Below are positions 1-8,389 of a stretch of 64,000 bases of DNA, piece by piece (the stretch's first letter is position 1; the number at the start of each line of letters is the position of its first letter). Where the stretch lies: positions 1 to 64,000 of the forward strand of contig NZ_JABBGE010000005.1 of the NCBI RefSeq assembly GCF_012927245.1, written 5' to 3'. The stretch is from Streptomyces sp. R302 (GTDB lineage: Bacteria; Actinomycetota; Actinomycetes; Streptomycetales; Streptomycetaceae). The position numbers and the translations under genes are program-made. Under the pieces are notes generated by a model that did no database searches, was not told the origin of the DNA, and saw only the letters and a program-made list of their open reading frames with translations.

Positions 1-648
1 CACCAGTTCAAACGACTCCGCACCCGCTACGAGCGACGCGCCGATCTCCACCAGGGCCTGCTCGAACTGGCCTGCAGCCTCGTATGTCTCCGCCGCCTCC
101 GAACCGCATTCTGAAACGATCAGTAAGCCGGGGGAGTCGGCGTCACCTGCCTTGGCGGGGCGGGCCGGTGTGATCCCTCGGTGGAAGGACTGGGACAGCC
201 AGATGTGCGTGGGCTGTGAGGTTCCCGTTGCCGCTCCTGTGGCGGACGGCATCGGAGGCGTCTGCGTGGGGGGAGGAGACTCTCCGGCCAATCGCGGTGC
301 GAGCGCCGCAGCGATGACTGCTGCGAGGGTCGCCGCCCCTGCCGCTGTTGCTATGAGCGGATGGTGACGGACGATCTGACGGAGGACGGAAAGCGGCGTG
401 ATGGAGATGCCGTCGTACATGTCGAGATCCCGGAACGTGCGGCCCGCGGACGGCTGACCGGCCGGATTGGGCTTCGCCGGGAGGCCGATGGCCTCCAGGA
501 TCGTGTGTGTATCTCGTTCGACGCGGAGCTGTGTGAGCTGCCAGCTGATGGTACGTAGCTGCCGGAAGAGCAGACCAGCACAGAGTGCAGCCGCGGCGAG
601 CAAGGTGGAGAGAAGAACGATCACCCTCGGCCCCTTTGCTGACCACAT
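1..648 (-). CDS. Two-helix membrane-anchored protein, C-terminus beyond window
   Basis: No stop codon occurs in this frame before the left edge, so the gene is partial. The product starts MWSAKGPRV and has a first hydrophobic helix at about residues 9-28. A cytoplasmic-looking segment follows, then a second Ala-rich helix near residues 95-115 and a Pro/Thr-rich linker leading to an extracytoplasmic-looking domain. A GTG at 624 has a better-spaced AAAGGGG ribosome site, so the true start may be eight codons shorter. No family is recognised. It is transcribed away from the regulatory genes to its right. Confidence 0.6.
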   Translation of the reverse strand, partial: MWSAKGPRVIVLLSTLLAAAALCAGLLFRQLRTISWQLTQLRVERDTHTILEAIGLPAKPNPAGQPSAGRTFRDLDMYDGISITPLSVLRQIVRHHPLIATAAGAATLAAVIAAALAPRLAGESPPPTQTPPMPSATGAATGTSQPTHIWLSQSFHRGITPARPAKAGDADSPGLLIVSECGSEAAETYEAAGQFEQALVEIGASLVAGAESFELV

Positions 649-771
649 GACTCAAATTGCACTGTGCATGGATCAGTAGCGTGCCGGTAGTTCAGGGCTG
701 TACTAGGCGCATATTCCAGTTCCGTGACGAAAGTGTGACCATGTGTTCGATTGCGTGGAGGTGAGGAAGTG

Positions 772-1242
772 TCAGCTGGGTGACGCGTTCTCGTTCTTCG
801 CCTGGCGCTCGATCTGCTCCGCGAGGGTGTGGAGGAGAAGTGCCTTCTCTCGTGTGCTGCGCGGCTGGGCGTCCAGCACGTTGAGGATGGCCTTCTGTTG
901 CCAGTCCTCGAGCCCGGCGAAGGTGGCTGTACTGGGAGGTGCCGGCTGCGGCGCGGCGGTGGTCTCGATCTCGCGCAGGATGTCGGCCGCATCGCTGCGT
1001 CCGGCTGCTTCGAGGCGGTCGGGCGTGATCCCCAGGGCGTGCGCCATCTGGGCGAGGGTGGGGGCCTTCGCGACGACCTCGGAGGCGGTGTCCTTGCGGT
1101 AGGCGGCCTCGATCTGGCGCCAGCGGGAACCGGAGAACCGCACGGTCATCCGTGCGGCGGCGGATTCAGGGCTCAGGCCGGCCGCCTCCCGCGCCAGGCG
1201 GAGGAGTGTGGCCTCGGGCGGCGGATTCGGCGTCGCCGTCAT
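772..1242 (-). CDS. HTH-type transcriptional regulator
   Basis: The 156-residue product has an N-terminal helix-turn-helix region (residues about 10-75, LLRLAREAAGLSPESAAARM followed by a recognition-like helix and a SRWRQIEAAYR segment). The C-terminal part is acidic and helical. The start is fixed by GGAAGG seven bases upstream of ATG at 1242. An open frame continues upstream through the operator region, but I reject it as a longer start. The gene is divergent from the XRE gene at 1445 and shares its palindrome-rich intergenic region, so mutual or self regulation as in a lysogeny switch is likely. Confidence 0.75.
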   Translation of the reverse strand: MTATPNPPPEATLLRLAREAAGLSPESAAARMTVRFSGSRWRQIEAAYRKDTASEVVAKAPTLAQMAHALGITPDRLEAAGRSDAADILREIETTAAPQPAPPSTATFAGLEDWQQKAILNVLDAQPRSTREKALLLHTLAEQIERQAKNENASPS

Positions 1243-1444
1243 CAGGGCCTTCCTTCCGTGCTGTCTCGGTCTTGAACTTTCTTGAACTGTAGCGAACCCC
1301 ATGGGGTTCGGGGCTAGGGGACCCCACACGATCTACACATCCGGACGCGACTGGTACGAGACTCCTGCGCCAAAGTGAAAGCAAGTCGAAGAAAGTGGCG
1401 AGTGGTACTTGTACTGTCCGTCGGAGTCTCGTACTGTCTTTCAC
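1243..1444. promoter_or_regulatory. Divergent control region with several operators
   Basis: Three kinds of symmetric sequence lie between the two divergent regulators. A perfect 18-base palindrome, CGAACCCCATGGGGTTCG, occupies 1293-1310. A 12-base perfect inverted repeat has arms GTACGAGACTCC at 1354-1365 and GGAGTCTCGTAC at 1423-1434. A tandem TTGAACT pair spans 1272-1288, and GTACTGTC occurs twice near 1411 and 1431. The layout resembles a phage repressor/antirepressor switch. The binding proteins are inferred. Confidence 0.6.
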
Positions 1445-1690
1445 ATGAACCCCCAGATAGACCCCAAGCGCCTGGCGCGGAGGCGAGTCGAGGCGGGGCT
1501 GAGCATGACCGACCTCGGCCAGCGAGCTGGGGTGAGCAAGCAGCACGTCTCGATGGTCGAGCGCGGCCGCGCGAACTTCTCCCCGCGCAACATGGCCAAG
1601 ATCGCAACCGCCCTGGACTGCACCATCGCCGACCTGCTCGCGGATGCCGAGCCCGAAGTGGCTCCCCAGCCGGAGACCCCGTCGCGATGA
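1445..1690 (+). CDS. XRE-family (Cro/C1-type) repressor
   Basis: The 81-residue protein is almost entirely one XRE helix-turn-helix domain (residues 5-65: RLARRRVEAGLSMTDLGQRA, then GVSKQHVSMVERGRANFSP). The short tail is Pro/Glu rich. ATG at 1445 was chosen because translation from an upstream ATG would run through the operator repeats. Its stop overlaps the start of the next gene (ATGA), so it heads the rightward operon. It most likely acts as a dimer on the palindromes just upstream. Confidence 0.85.
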   Translation: MNPQIDPKRLARRRVEAGLSMTDLGQRAGVSKQHVSMVERGRANFSPRNMAKIATALDCTIADLLADAEPEVAPQPETPSR

Positions 1691-1869
1691 CCAGGGAAGA
1701 GCGGCACCGCATCCTCAGTACCGAAGAGATCGCCGATGCCCGCCGGCAGGCCCGCAAGGCCATCGACGAGGTCGGCATCCCGCCCGAGCTGATCGACCGC
1801 CTCCGCCCCGTGCTCGCCCCCGTCGCCGAAGCACTCGCCGACAGGCACCGCGCCCCCGAGGCCGCGTGA
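1687..1869 (+). CDS. Small helical protein of the regulator operon
   Basis: This 60-residue charged protein (MTREERHRILSTEEIADARR) is predicted to be all-helical. It overlaps the XRE gene by four bases (ATGA) and is itself overlapped by the next start (TGATG). It has no recognised family. The coupling suggests co-expression with the repressor. Confidence 0.65.
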   Translation: MTREERHRILSTEEIADARRQARKAIDEVGIPPELIDRLRPVLAPVAEALADRHRAPEAA

Positions 1870-1985
1870 TGGCCGCGCGCATCACCGGCGCCACCCAGCG
1901 CTGGATCTGCGAAGCCTGCCACCACCGCAACCCCGTCTGGCGCCTTGCCTGCCGCCGGTGCCGAACCGACCGCCCCACCAGCTAG
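1869..1985 (+). CDS. 38-residue zinc-ribbon microprotein
   Basis: The protein contains one W-x-C-x2-C ... C-x2-C unit (WICEACHHRNPVWRLACRRC), which resembles a RanBP2-type zinc finger or half zinc ribbon. It would bind one zinc and possibly nucleic acid. Its start overlaps the preceding stop as TGATG. It is very short, but the four cysteines and the coupling support it as real. Confidence 0.6.
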   Translation: MAARITGATQRWICEACHHRNPVWRLACRRCRTDRPTS

Positions 1986-2045
1986 GGCCCCGCCGGATCG
2001 CGCCGGCCGCCCGAGCACACCCCGCACCAGCAAGAAAGCGGACCA

Positions 2046-2186
2046 ATGCCGGACAGCACCCCACCCCCGCACGACCCGGACGCCTGTGACGCCTGCCGCA
2101 TGACCTGCACCCACCCGGCCTACCGCCGAACGCGCCGCGCTCTCAACCACACCCCCTTCCCGCGCCCGCGCCCGGCCACCCCATGA
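2046..2186 (+). CDS. Small Pro/Arg-rich Cys protein
   Basis: This 46-residue protein carries a C-x2-C-x4-C cluster (DACDACRMTCTHPAYRRTRR) and a basic, proline-rich C-terminus. Its stop overlaps the next start (ATGA). The RBS is poor (AAGAAAGCGG upstream). No function is recognised. A nucleic-acid-binding role is possible from the basic tail. Confidence 0.5.
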   Translation: MPDSTPPPHDPDACDACRMTCTHPAYRRTRRALNHTPFPRPRPATP

Positions 2187-2323
2187 GCAGGCCGAAGAAG
2201 GACACCCCGCGGGACGAGTCCACTCCGGCCAGGCCATCCGCGCGCGCCGCCAGGGTTGAGCGAATTCGGCTGCTCATCGCCCGCCAGCGCGCTGCCCAGC
2301 CCCCCACCGGCGGTACCGCATGA
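2183..2323 (+). CDS. Small basic protein
   Basis: This 46-residue protein starts MSRPKKDTPRDES and has one amphipathic Arg-rich helix (RVERIRLLIARQRAA). It overlaps both neighbours through ATGA junctions, which is the main support for it being coding. No family is recognised. Confidence 0.5.
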   Translation: MSRPKKDTPRDESTPARPSARAARVERIRLLIARQRAAQPPTGGTA

Positions 2324-2523
2324 CCACAGGCCCGTCGCACCTCCAGATCGTCCTGATCGCCCTCGGGTTCCACGCCGCCGGCTCGCTCCTGCTCATCAAG
2401 CTCACCGACGCCGAGAGCCTCAACCCCCTTCCGCACATCCGGGCCGCCATCTTCGGCCGGCTCCTGACCATCACCACCTTCCCCACCATCTCCACCCAGC
2501 CGCCCGACAGGAGGAGCCAGTGA
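2320..2523 (+). CDS. Small single-span membrane protein
   Basis: The 67-residue product has one hydrophobic helix near residues 9-26 (IVLIALGFHAAGSLLLI), followed by a polar C-terminus. It overlaps the preceding stop (ATGA) and ends inside the GTG start of the LuxR-like gene. It is probably inserted in the cytoplasmic membrane. Function unknown. Confidence 0.55.
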   Translation: MTTGPSHLQIVLIALGFHAAGSLLLIKLTDAESLNPLPHIRAAIFGRLLTITTFPTISTQPPDRRSQ

Positions 2524-2912
2524 CCACCCGCCCTACCCCCACCGCCGCGCCCATGCCCAGGGCACGCCTCGACGGGATCCGCCGCGCGGTCGAGGCCGGC
2601 GTCACTGGCGCCGAAGGCGCAGCCCTGCGTGAACTCCTGGCCGAGGTCGACCGCATGACCCCGTTCATGCCGCCGCCCAACCGGCCGTGCCTGCTGTCCC
2701 AGATCGAGCTAGACATCGTGCTCGGCATGGCGCGCGGCGAAACCTGCCCGATGACCGCCGAGCGCACGGGGCGCACGGTCAACACGGTCAAGACCCACCG
2801 TCTCCGGATCCACCGGCGGCTCGGTCTGCACACCGGTACGCACGTGGTCGGCATCGCCCTGGCGAACGGCTGGATCACCCCGCACGACGTTCTGCGGGCG
2901 AAGGAGCGCTGA
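2520..2912 (+). CDS. LuxR/GerE-type DNA-binding protein
   Basis: The C-terminal 65 residues form a LuxR-type helix-turn-helix (LSQIELDIVLGMARGETCPM, then GRTVNTVKTHRLRIHRRLGL). The N-terminal half is helical and carries no receiver domain, so this is a stand-alone regulator of 130 residues. The GTG start at 2520 overlaps the previous stop (GTGA). It probably controls transcription of this phage array. Its target is unknown. Confidence 0.75.
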   Translation: MTTRPTPTAAPMPRARLDGIRRAVEAGVTGAEGAALRELLAEVDRMTPFMPPPNRPCLLSQIELDIVLGMARGETCPMTAERTGRTVNTVKTHRLRIHRRLGLHTGTHVVGIALANGWITPHDVLRAKER

Positions 2913-2916
2913 CCAG

Positions 2917-3243
2917 GTGGACACCTCCCAGTACAAGGGCATCGTCGATGAGTCAGACGACTTCGCCGTCCACCTTGAGGTCCTCGCGGGCCTGATGCCC
3001 GTCGGCACGTCCGTCTGGCACAGGTCCGGCCGACAGGGCACCGTCATCACGGACCACGTCCCGCACATCCCCGGCGTGCACAGTGGGAAGCCGAGCCACG
3101 TCGCCTTCGCCGACGAGACGCTCACCGACGCCCTCGTGTGCGTCAGCTGGGACAACGAGCTGGGCCTCCGCTGGATCTGCTGGGCGCGCCTCGACGACAT
3201 CTCGAAGAAGCCCCCTGTGGTCCTCGGTGGGAGCAGGCGATGA
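2917..3243 (+). CDS. Hypothetical protein
   Basis: This 108-residue protein of mixed alpha/beta character starts at GTG 2917 and has a Trp-rich C-terminal half (VSWDNELGLRWICWARLDDI). Its stop overlaps the next ATG. The tryptophan spacing suggests a small beta barrel, as in SH3-like folds. This is inference from composition only. Confidence 0.55.
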   Translation: MDTSQYKGIVDESDDFAVHLEVLAGLMPVGTSVWHRSGRQGTVITDHVPHIPGVHSGKPSHVAFADETLTDALVCVSWDNELGLRWICWARLDDISKKPPVVLGGSRR

Positions 3244-3464
3244 GCCGCCCCGAGGCGCGGGGTGCCGGAAGGCGTCGACCGACCTCCGCCGAGCACGTCC
3301 TCGGGCAGATCGCGCGCGGTGAAGTCCGCGTCGGCCCCAAGGCGGCCCGCGAGATCGCCGCACAGCACCAGGCCGCCTACGGGGACGCAGTCTGGGGCCC
3401 GGCCCCGGGCCAGCCTTCCGCCGACGCCGAATGCGGCCCCGACCAGTCGACGGCCTCCCGATGA
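3240..3464 (+). CDS. Small basic hypothetical protein
   Basis: This 74-residue protein begins MSRPEARGAGRRRP and has a helical segment (TSAEHVLGQIARGEVRVG). It is coupled to the upstream gene by an ATGA overlap. It directly precedes the RusA-like resolvase, so a nucleic-acid role is possible but not shown. Confidence 0.5.
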   Translation: MSRPEARGAGRRRPTSAEHVLGQIARGEVRVGPKAAREIAAQHQAAYGDAVWGPAPGQPSADAECGPDQSTASR

Positions 3465-3607
3465 CCACCCGCCCGGCGTCAACGCCAGCCGCGCCCGACG
3501 TCGTTCCTCCGGGCGCGGCAGCCAAGGCGGAAGAGGGGTCTCTCCTTGCCCCCGCTGACTCCGCCTGCGCCGGGCGGGTTCCCCTCCACTTCCACTCGAA
3601 GGACCCC

Positions 3608-4123
3608 ATGCACCCGCCTGCCCTCAGCCTCACCGTCCGCGGGCTCCCCGGCCCCCAGGGCTCCAAGAGCCACAAGGGCCGCGGCCGGATGATCGAGTCC
3701 TCCGCCAAGGTCGCCCCGTGGCGCGAGGCCGTACGGCACGCCGCCGTCCTCGCCGTCGAAGCCACCCCCGGCTGGCAGCGCCTCGACGGCCCCCTCCGCC
3801 TGGACGTCGTCTTCTTCTTCGACCGGCCCAAGACCCACTTCGGCACCGGCCGCAACGCCGACGTGCTGAAAGCGTCCGCGCCGGCCACACCGATCGCGGC
3901 GCCCGACCTGTCGAAGCTGGTCCGCTCCACCGAGGACGCCATCACCGACTCCGGCGCCTGGCACGACGACTCCCGCGTCGCCGTCGTCACCGCCGCCAAG
4001 CGCTGGGTCCACGACCCCTACGACCCCTTCGGCGTCCTCGACAGCCCCGGAGCGCTCGACACCCCCGGCGCCCTCATCCGCATCTGGCACCTCGCCACCC
4101 CGCACCAGGAGACGACCCCGTGA
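3608..4123 (+). CDS. RusA-like Holliday junction resolvase
   Basis: The family signature is clear: an N-terminal strand LSLTVRGLPGPQGSKSHKGR, the stretch LRLDVVFFFDRP, then PDLSKLVRSTEDAITDSGAW-HDDSRV, which holds the catalytic acidic residues. RusA cuts four-way DNA junctions, and in phages it resolves replication or recombination intermediates. The start at 3608 (171 residues) is chosen for GAAGGA five bases upstream and agreement with family length. The same frame is open from an ATG at 3461 coupled to the preceding gene, which would add 49 residues. Confidence 0.85.
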   Translation: MHPPALSLTVRGLPGPQGSKSHKGRGRMIESSAKVAPWREAVRHAAVLAVEATPGWQRLDGPLRLDVVFFFDRPKTHFGTGRNADVLKASAPATPIAAPDLSKLVRSTEDAITDSGAWHDDSRVAVVTAAKRWVHDPYDPFGVLDSPGALDTPGALIRIWHLATPHQETTP

Positions 4124-4632
4124 CCACCCTCCGCCTCGAGCCCAAGGTCGGCACCGGCGCCCAGGAGGCCCTCGAGCCCCACGTCCGGCCCCTGTACGAC
4201 CTGCCCGCCGGCCGCCGCCTGTTCATCGGCGAGCTCGTCCACACCGAGCGCACCCAGCCCGCCCCCGGCTCCGACAAGGAGCCCGTGGTCAAGGTCCGCA
4301 TCAGTTCGCTCGAGATCCCGAACGAGGAGCAGGAGGAGCACGTCCGCGAGGCGCTGCGCTTCCTGTACCTGCAGCGCACCGCCCGCGGAACCCTCGACGA
4401 CGACGGCCAGCTCGAGCTCGACGAGCAGACCATCCGGCTCACCGGCGGGGTCCTCGCCTACATCGAGACCGCCCGCCTCGAGGCCGGCGTCCGGCACTGG
4501 GCCTCGTACGCCCGCCGCGCCTCCCAGGCCACCGAGCTCAGCGCGACCGAGGCCCGGCAGGAACTCAAGAACGTCGCCGACGCCCTCGCCGCCCTTCACG
4601 GCGACACCCGCAAGCCCAGCACCCGAAGCTGA
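4120..4632 (+). CDS. Hypothetical phage protein
   Basis: This 170-residue, acidic, largely helical protein starts at GTG 4120, overlapping the RusA stop. A central Glu/Gln-rich helix (PNEEQEEHVREALRFLYLQ) and a C-terminal helix (ATEARQELKNVADALAALHG) suggest coiled-coil contacts. It sits between a resolvase and a DNA-binding protein, so a DNA metabolism role is likely but unproven. Confidence 0.6.
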   Translation: MTTLRLEPKVGTGAQEALEPHVRPLYDLPAGRRLFIGELVHTERTQPAPGSDKEPVVKVRISSLEIPNEEQEEHVREALRFLYLQRTARGTLDDDGQLELDEQTIRLTGGVLAYIETARLEAGVRHWASYARRASQATELSATEARQELKNVADALAALHGDTRKPSTRS

Positions 4633-4674
4633 CCGACCCCGCCCCGCCGCACCCACAGAACGGAGGTGACCACC

Positions 4675-5973
4675 ATGTCCAGGCCCCAGCGAGTCCGCGT
4701 CCCCTGGCGGGTCGTCACCTCCTCGCTGTACGCGGACAGCGCCGTCACCGTGTACGTCAAGGTCGGCGCCCTCGCGCAGCGCCCTGAGGGCTGCACGGCG
4801 TCCGTCCGCTACCTCTCCGGCCTTCTCGGCATCGCCCGCTCCACCGTCGAACGAGCCCTCACCCAGCTGATGCGCCCCGCCCCGGACGACGAAGTCGTCG
4901 AGCTCACCTCCTACCGGCGCACACACCCTGGAGGCACCGGCACAACCGCCGTCCGCCGCGTCCGCCAGCAGTCCCGGACCGAGCTCGGCGCCTGGGTGCC
5001 CAGCCGCGCGGCGGAGGCGCTGTCGCCGCGCCAGCTGCGCGCCTACCTGGCTCTGTCGTACGCCGTCGCCACCAAGCACCACATCACCCTGGCCGAGATC
5101 GGCGAGGTGCTCCGGCACCGCACCGGGAAGAAGGCCGGCGAGGCGCTCAACACTCGCTCCGTCCGCAAGGTCCTCAACTCCCTTGAGGACCTGGGCTGGA
5201 TCACCATCGACCGCCGTGCAGGCCTCCACGGCCGCCACATCTACTCCGTCCACGAGGAGCCCGTGCAGCTCTGCCTGGAGGCAGACGGTGCTGACTCTGA
5301 AGAGGGATCGGGTGGCGATCTTGGTGAGGGATCCCTCGCGACTGAGGAAGACCTGAGGACTGACTCACCTGACGACGAGGCCGCTGGGGAGATCCGCCGT
5401 AGGCGAGAGCAGGTAGTAGCGCGTGGCCCTGTGGAAAACCCGGCCGTCGAGACCACCGGCGCCACCGGCAAGCAGGCCTACGCGGGACCTGGCCTGACTC
5501 TCGCTCCGCGGATCTGGCGAGTCCTCGAACCGGTCCACCACCTCCTCGGCGACATGACCACCTACGTGATCCGGCGCGCCGCCCGGGAGATCGGCAGCCA
5601 GCTGGATCGAGGGGTCGCCCCCGCTCAGCTGCACGCCCGACTGCAGCACCGCGTCGCCTGCACCGAGGAGATCCGCAACCCTGGAGGCTGGCTCCTCGGC
5701 GCCGGCCTCACCCACCGAGGCTGCGGACGCGCCACCTGCGAGTCGGGCACGGACTGGACCACCGGCGACCGCTGCCGCGAATGCCTCGCAGACGCCGCCC
5801 GTCAGACCGAGACACCCCCCAGAACCAAGCCGGTCCCGCGGCCGCCCAAACCCGCAGCCCGCCGCTCCTGGCATGAATGCGACGACTGCGGACGCCCCTC
5901 CCCACAGCCCATTCCGAGCGGCCGCTGCCGCGACTGCCGACCGAACCACGACACCGCCGGGAGACTCACATGA
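4675..5973 (+). CDS. Two-winged-helix DNA-binding protein with zinc tail (replication-type)
   Basis: This 432-residue protein has two winged-helix units. The first includes SVRYLSGLLGIARSTVERAL near residue 45. The second includes LNTRSVRKVLNSLEDLGWIT near residue 160 with wing DRRAGLHGRHIYSV. An acidic linker follows, then two zinc-type clusters at the C-terminus (CGRATCESG...CRECL and CDDCGR...CRDC). The start at 4675 follows a strong GGAGGTGA site. The twin winged helices fit a phage replication initiator or regulator, and the RusA neighbour agrees. The catalytic parts of a helicase or primase are absent. Confidence 0.65.
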   Translation: MSRPQRVRVPWRVVTSSLYADSAVTVYVKVGALAQRPEGCTASVRYLSGLLGIARSTVERALTQLMRPAPDDEVVELTSYRRTHPGGTGTTAVRRVRQQSRTELGAWVPSRAAEALSPRQLRAYLALSYAVATKHHITLAEIGEVLRHRTGKKAGEALNTRSVRKVLNSLEDLGWITIDRRAGLHGRHIYSVHEEPVQLCLEADGADSEEGSGGDLGEGSLATEEDLRTDSPDDEAAGEIRRRREQVVARGPVENPAVETTGATGKQAYAGPGLTLAPRIWRVLEPVHHLLGDMTTYVIRRAAREIGSQLDRGVAPAQLHARLQHRVACTEEIRNPGGWLLGAGLTHRGCGRATCESGTDWTTGDRCRECLADAARQTETPPRTKPVPRPPKPAARRSWHECDDCGRPSPQPIPSGRCRDCRPNHDTAGRLT

Positions 5974-6305
5974 GCAGCGCCACCGGCCACACCGTCCCGG
6001 TCCCCGCCCGACGCGAGCTCGCCGCCCTGGCAACCGTCACCCGGCCCGACTGGAACCCCCCGGACATCCACGAGGCCCTCGTCGCCGCCCACATCTCTCA
6101 GGTCACCTGGGGCCAGGTCCTCACCGAGATGGGCCGCCTCATGGCCGACCCGGAAGCCCGCCCCAGCGACCTCGCCACCACCGGCCCCGACGCCTGGCGC
6201 CGACGACGGCCACCCCCGCCACCGGAGACCGCACACCGTGGCGCAGCGGCCGCCCGAGCCGCTCTTCACACCGACCACGACACCACCCCCGACGCCACCC
6301 ACTGA
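5970..6305 (+). CDS. Hypothetical protein
   Basis: This 111-residue protein has an N-terminal helical domain (ARRELAALATVTRPDWNPPD, then HEALVAAHISQVTWGQVLTE). The tail is Pro/His-rich and probably disordered. ATGA coupling to the preceding DNA-binding protein suggests a helper of that protein, for example a replication accessory. No family is recognised. Confidence 0.6.
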   Translation: MSSATGHTVPVPARRELAALATVTRPDWNPPDIHEALVAAHISQVTWGQVLTEMGRLMADPEARPSDLATTGPDAWRRRRPPPPPETAHRGAAAARAALHTDHDTTPDATH

Positions 6306-6320
6306 CCGAAGGAGGCAGCG

Positions 6321-6812
6321 ATGGACGCCACCCCCGACACCGCGGACTACGAGCAGATCCGTGCCGGCCTGCCGGTGGCGAGCCCGGACGCCCACGACCT
6401 CGACTCGCCCGAGCTCGAGGTCGCCTTCGCCCAGCTCGCCATCGACCACCCCGAGGCCGTCACGCCCGGCCTCGACACCGACGCCCCCGCAGAGCCCGGT
6501 CTCAAGACCCCCGCCCGCGCGCGCCGGCGGATCGCCACCCTCCTCGACCGGCTCGTCGACCAGACGATCGCCGAAGTCCGCATCACCCCCGCGCGCGTCG
6601 GCACCAGGACCTTGATGTGCGTCATGCTCCTCAGCCCGGCGCGCACGGAGATCCCCGTCCCTCACGGCGGCTCCGCCAAGATCAGCAAGGCACTCCGAAC
6701 CGCTCTCCCCAAGGCCGACTGGACCGTCGCCCAGAACTACAACCCGGCCACCGGCGAGCTCACCCGCCACCTCTTCGCCATCCCCGCCTGCCTCCAGGGC
6801 GGCGCCCGATGA
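6321..6812 (+). CDS. Hypothetical protein
   Basis: This 163-residue protein begins with an acidic segment and ends with a beta-rich domain (RTLMCVMLLSPARTEIPVPH). A textbook GAAGGAGG site stands in front of the ATG at 6321. Its stop overlaps the next start. No family is recognised. Confidence 0.6.
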   Translation: MDATPDTADYEQIRAGLPVASPDAHDLDSPELEVAFAQLAIDHPEAVTPGLDTDAPAEPGLKTPARARRRIATLLDRLVDQTIAEVRITPARVGTRTLMCVMLLSPARTEIPVPHGGSAKISKALRTALPKADWTVAQNYNPATGELTRHLFAIPACLQGGAR

Positions 6813-7543
6813 CCCGGCGCCCCTTCGTCTACCACTCCCAGATCGCTGCCAAGGCCCGCACTGCCCCGGGCCAGTGGGTCTACGCCCAGACATACGCCAC
6901 CGGCTGCTCCGCCTCCTCCATGGCCCGCAAGGTCCGCGCCGGCGACGAGGGCGGAGGTCTCGCCTACCGGCCCGCCGGTCACTACGACGCCCGCATCGAC
7001 ACGGTCGACACCGGCGTCGCCGTCTGGGTCCGCTACCTCCCCGGCACCCCCGCCGCCCTCGCCGCCGGACTCCGCTGGCTCTTCGACACGGAACAGCCCG
7101 ACACCGCGATCGTCACCCACCTCGGGATGTCCATCCCGGGCGCCGGGAACCGCTGGTACGGCCTGTGCCCGTCCGGCGCTGACGGCCAGGTCGTCATCTC
7201 CACGAACGTCGCCCGCGTCACCTGGGCGCGGGCCGACGGTGACACCTATGCCGCCAACCCCATCGCGTACGGCGAGGTCGCATGGCTCAAGGGCTTCCTG
7301 GGGCACCTTGGGCACACCGTCACCGCAACCTGGAACGGTTACCCCGGCACCAGCGGCAGTCTCGCCCTGGCCGAGGCACCCCACCCCAGCCTCACCGCAG
7401 CCGTCGACCGCTACCGCGCCGGCTGCCCGGCACACCCTACGGCCGGCGTTTTCTGCGACTGCGAGGCCTGGAAGCAGGGCATCGCCGCCGCCGTCCGGCC
7501 CTCTTACACGGCAACCAAGCCCCGTACGGGGGTGGGCGCATGA
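6809..7543 (+). CDS. Hypothetical protein with C-terminal Cys cluster
   Basis: This 244-residue protein is globular, mixed alpha/beta and Trp/Tyr-rich, and ends in a metal-site-like cluster CPAHPTAGVFCDCEAW. ATGA coupling links it to both neighbours. No catalytic motif is recognised. Confidence 0.6.
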   Translation: MTRRPFVYHSQIAAKARTAPGQWVYAQTYATGCSASSMARKVRAGDEGGGLAYRPAGHYDARIDTVDTGVAVWVRYLPGTPAALAAGLRWLFDTEQPDTAIVTHLGMSIPGAGNRWYGLCPSGADGQVVISTNVARVTWARADGDTYAANPIAYGEVAWLKGFLGHLGHTVTATWNGYPGTSGSLALAEAPHPSLTAAVDRYRAGCPAHPTAGVFCDCEAWKQGIAAAVRPSYTATKPRTGVGA

Positions 7544-7971
7544 CGTACCGCGACCAGGGAGCCAAGGCGCTCGCCGACGCGGCGACCGAACTGGAGGCCG
7601 CCTGCCCCGACCATGGGGACGCCGAGGAGGCCTGGATGGTGTGCCACTGCGAGGCCGCCGGTGAGCTCCGCCGCAAGGCGGAGCTGGCCGAAGCCGCCCG
7701 TACGACCGGGCTGCGGAAGGGCTGGCGCTCGGCGGCCACGCGTATCGGCGTCAGCGACAGTGAGTACGTCGAGCGGTGTGACCGCGGCGAGAAGTGGTGC
7801 ACCGGATGCCGTGCCTGGCACCCCCGCGCAGACTTCGCCGCCGACCGCGGACGCGGCGACGGCCTGCAGCCCAGCTGCCGGATCTACGCCAACAGGATCC
7901 GACGCGACAGGCACACCGCGAAGAAGCAGGCCGTGCTCGCCCCGCCCGCCTCCGACAGGAGCCTCCGATGA
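7540..7971 (+). CDS. Actinophage zinc-finger protein
   Basis: This 143-residue protein has an N-terminal helical part with CPDH and CHCEA cysteines and a C-terminal zinc module (EKWCTGCRAWHPRADFAADR, then GDGLQPSCRIYANRIRR). The second module is a common actinophage half zinc-ribbon found before a basic helix, also seen as an appendage of phage HNH proteins. The catalytic His-Asn-His core is missing, so it is probably a nucleic-acid-binding protein. Confidence 0.6.
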   Translation: MTYRDQGAKALADAATELEAACPDHGDAEEAWMVCHCEAAGELRRKAELAEAARTTGLRKGWRSAATRIGVSDSEYVERCDRGEKWCTGCRAWHPRADFAADRGRGDGLQPSCRIYANRIRRDRHTAKKQAVLAPPASDRSLR

Positions 7972-8267
7972 CGAACGAGCAAACCGGGACCTGCGACATC
8001 AACCCCGTCGGATACACCTCGAAGGCGCACCCGCCGCAGCAGGCACAGACCGCCGAGATCCTGCGGCTGCGGGCCCAGGTGGCGGCGTTGGAGTCCCGGC
8101 TCGCCTACCTGCAGCAGGCGAACGAGGCCTCCTACCGCAACGACCAGGCCCTCACGGGTGGTCCCGTCCTCGACCCCGGACTGCCCTTCGGCTCCGAACT
8201 CCGGCGCCTCGGCACCCTTCTGCCCGCGTCCACCCGCGTCGTGATCTGGCGGATGGGGCGCATGTGA
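7968..8267 (+). CDS. Small coiled-coil protein
   Basis: This 99-residue protein has a central heptad-rich helix (TAEILRLRAQVAALESRLAY) that should form a coiled coil. It overlaps the previous gene by ATGA and ends within the GTG start of the next. No family is recognised. Confidence 0.55.
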   Translation: MTNEQTGTCDINPVGYTSKAHPPQQAQTAEILRLRAQVAALESRLAYLQQANEASYRNDQALTGGPVLDPGLPFGSELRRLGTLLPASTRVVIWRMGRM

Positions 8268-8389
8268 CCAGCTACCAGATCACCGCCGGCCTCATCGGCC
8301 TGGCCATGGCCGTCATGGCGACCTGGCCCTCCTTGTCGCCCAAGAGCTGCCATCACGCCCGGATCACCGCGAAGGACACCGACTCATGA
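8264..8389 (+). CDS. 41-residue single-span membrane peptide
   Basis: The peptide starts at GTG 8264 and overlaps the flanking genes (GTGA and ATGA). Residues 6-22 (ITAGLIGLAMAVMATWP) form one hydrophobic helix, and the tail is basic. Coupling on both sides is the main support. Function unknown. Confidence 0.5.
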   Translation: MTSYQITAGLIGLAMAVMATWPSLSPKSCHHARITAKDTDS

